A DNA stretch of 64,000 nucleotides, from positions 4,464,001 through 4,528,000 of the forward strand of contig CBDHFM010000030.1 in the NCBI GenBank assembly GCA_965262505.1, written 5' to 3'. The translations under genes were made by a program, and so were the position numbers. The stretch's first letter is position 1; each line of letters begins with the position of its first letter. Of this stretch, positions 63,339 to 64,000 are shown piece after piece. A model generated the notes under the pieces. The model saw only the letters and a program-made list of their open reading frames with translations. It ran no database searches and was not told the origin of the DNA. This DNA is from JACPPO01 sp965262505 (lineage in GTDB: Bacteria; Acidobacteriota; Vicinamibacteria; Vicinamibacterales; UBA2999).

Positions 63339-64000
63339 CTATGCGTCGTTCGCAAGTACGTCCAGCCGCTGAATCACAGCCCCTACCAGGTTGTCAGGGG
63401 TCGAGGCGCCGGAGGTCAGCCCCATGGTCACGCCGCCACGCGGGAGCCAGCCGGTTGTGGTGATCTCCGTCGGGCTCCCCACGGCTCTATGCCGGACCGT
63501 CTCGGCAGAGACGAGGCTGGTCGGATCGGCGATGTGATACGTCGGCACCCGGCCCCCGCAAATCCGCGCAAGGTTGCAGGTGTTGCTGCTGTTCAGACCC
63601 CCAATCACAATCATCAAATCAACCGGTTGCTCGGCGAGCAGGGCGAGGACCGCATCCTGTCGGTCCTGGGTCGCGCTGCAGATGGTGTCGAAGGCGCGGA
63701 ACCGAAGGGGAAGCTCGACGTCTCCGTAGCGGTCGCGCATGGCCGCCCGGAACATTTCCCCGATCTCGAGCGACTCAGAACTGAGCATCGTCGTCTGGTT
63801 GGCGCAACCCACGCGCTGCAGGTCACGGTCCGGATCGAACCCCGGCGACGCGCAGCGCTCGAAGCGCGCCAGGATCTCGGCGCGGCTGCCGCCGGACCGG
63901 ATGTAGCCGCACACGGTCGCCGCTTCGTCGCGATCAAGAACGACCAGGTATCGGCCGCCACCCGAGTGCAGGGCCTGCGATGCAGTGGCTCTCGTCTCCT
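63339..64000 (-). CDS. ispH: 4-hydroxy-3-methylbut-2-enyl diphosphate reductase, C-terminal part
   Basis: 220 residues, open to the window edge. CANQTTMLSSESLEIGEMF, FDTICSATQDRQDAVLALL, MIVIGGLNSSNTCNLARIC and GLTSGASTPDNLV are characteristic of IspH; the Cys residues of VGCANQ, TICSAT hold the iron-sulfur cluster. The TICxATQxRQDA form is the plant/cyanobacterial-like branch. Last step of the MEP isoprenoid pathway. Confidence 0.95.
   Translation of the reverse strand, partial: ETRATASQALHSGGGRYLVVLDRDEAATVCGYIRSGGSRAEILARFERCASPGFDPDRDLQRVGCANQTTMLSSESLEIGEMFRAAMRDRYGDVELPLRFRAFDTICSATQDRQDAVLALLAEQPVDLMIVIGGLNSSNTCNLARICGGRVPTYHIADPTSLVSAETVRHRAVGSPTEITTTGWLPRGGVTMGLTSGASTPDNLVGAVIQRLDVLANDA

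Overview
The window looks like a chromosomal segment of a GC-rich, diderm, soil-type bacterium, most likely an Acidobacteriota of the Vicinamibacteria kind. This placement is an inference. It rests on the high GC content, several secreted proteins of the DUF6152 and DUF5916/CBM9 types, fragments of PASTA-less serine/threonine kinases that end in a NWFEELRRLVPTN-like tail, and a long plant/cyanobacterial-type IspH. No rRNA is present and one intact tRNA (Leu, anticodon UAA) is seen.

Layout. 1-5.6 kb: envelope and secreted proteins (beta-barrel C-terminus, PAP2 phosphatase, a DUF5916 outer-membrane protein frameshifted at a G9 tract, a secreted protein of unknown function, an SMP-30-like propeller). 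5.9-27.1 kb: a degraded island that starts at tRNA-Leu(UAA). A tyrosine-integrase C-terminus faces the tRNA, and a second tRNA-Leu 3' end with a second integrase remnant lies at 27.0 kb. Inside are small accessory genes (DUF6152 proteins, an orphan contractile-injection tube-like protein, a beta-lactamase-fold hydrolase with EF-hand loops, an amidase) mixed with many insertion sequences. 27.2-37.1 kb: FG-GAP propeller, a MITE, IS701, a dihydroxyphthalate-decarboxylase-like protein, a cupin split by nested ISs, two hydrolase/lipoprotein genes and an HD protein. 37.1-55.5 kb: a glycosyltransferase/membrane-protein pair, an NHL propeller, and an operon (sigma54-type regulator > membrane protein > alpha/beta hydrolase > M1 aminopeptidase), with a second TPR-containing sigma54-type regulator. 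Four genes here are broken by IS3, IS630 or IS256 elements. 55.5-64 kb: a quiet housekeeping block: pgi, then tesA-ybbA-ybbP-like genes, a DksA/TraR protein, folK, a Spy/CpxP-like protein and the C-terminal part of ispH.

The most unusual structure is in 6-32 kb. Short pieces of one kinase gene family recur, all on the + strand. One piece is a 5' module (TATAAT box about 14 nt before ATG plus up to ~40 kinase codons). The other is a 3' tail encoding (V)Q(N/H)WFEEL(R/Q)RLVPTN. They bracket unrelated accessory genes. In one case (15.7-23.75 kb) a DUF5916 barrel is fused between kinase N-terminus and kinase C-terminus in one reading frame, and was later hit by four insertion sequences. tRNA 3'-end-like fragments sit in several spacers between the brackets. 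Whether this is a gene-exchange system or scar tissue of decayed kinase paralogs cannot be decided from this window alone.

Insertion sequences recognised: IS701 (2 copies), IS1182 (1, plus a derived MITE), IS3-family (5 elements in four types), IS1595 with two passenger genes (1), ISAzo13 (2), IS630 (2), IS256 (1). Most interrupted genes read through in frame once the elements and target duplications are removed, so the insertions are young.
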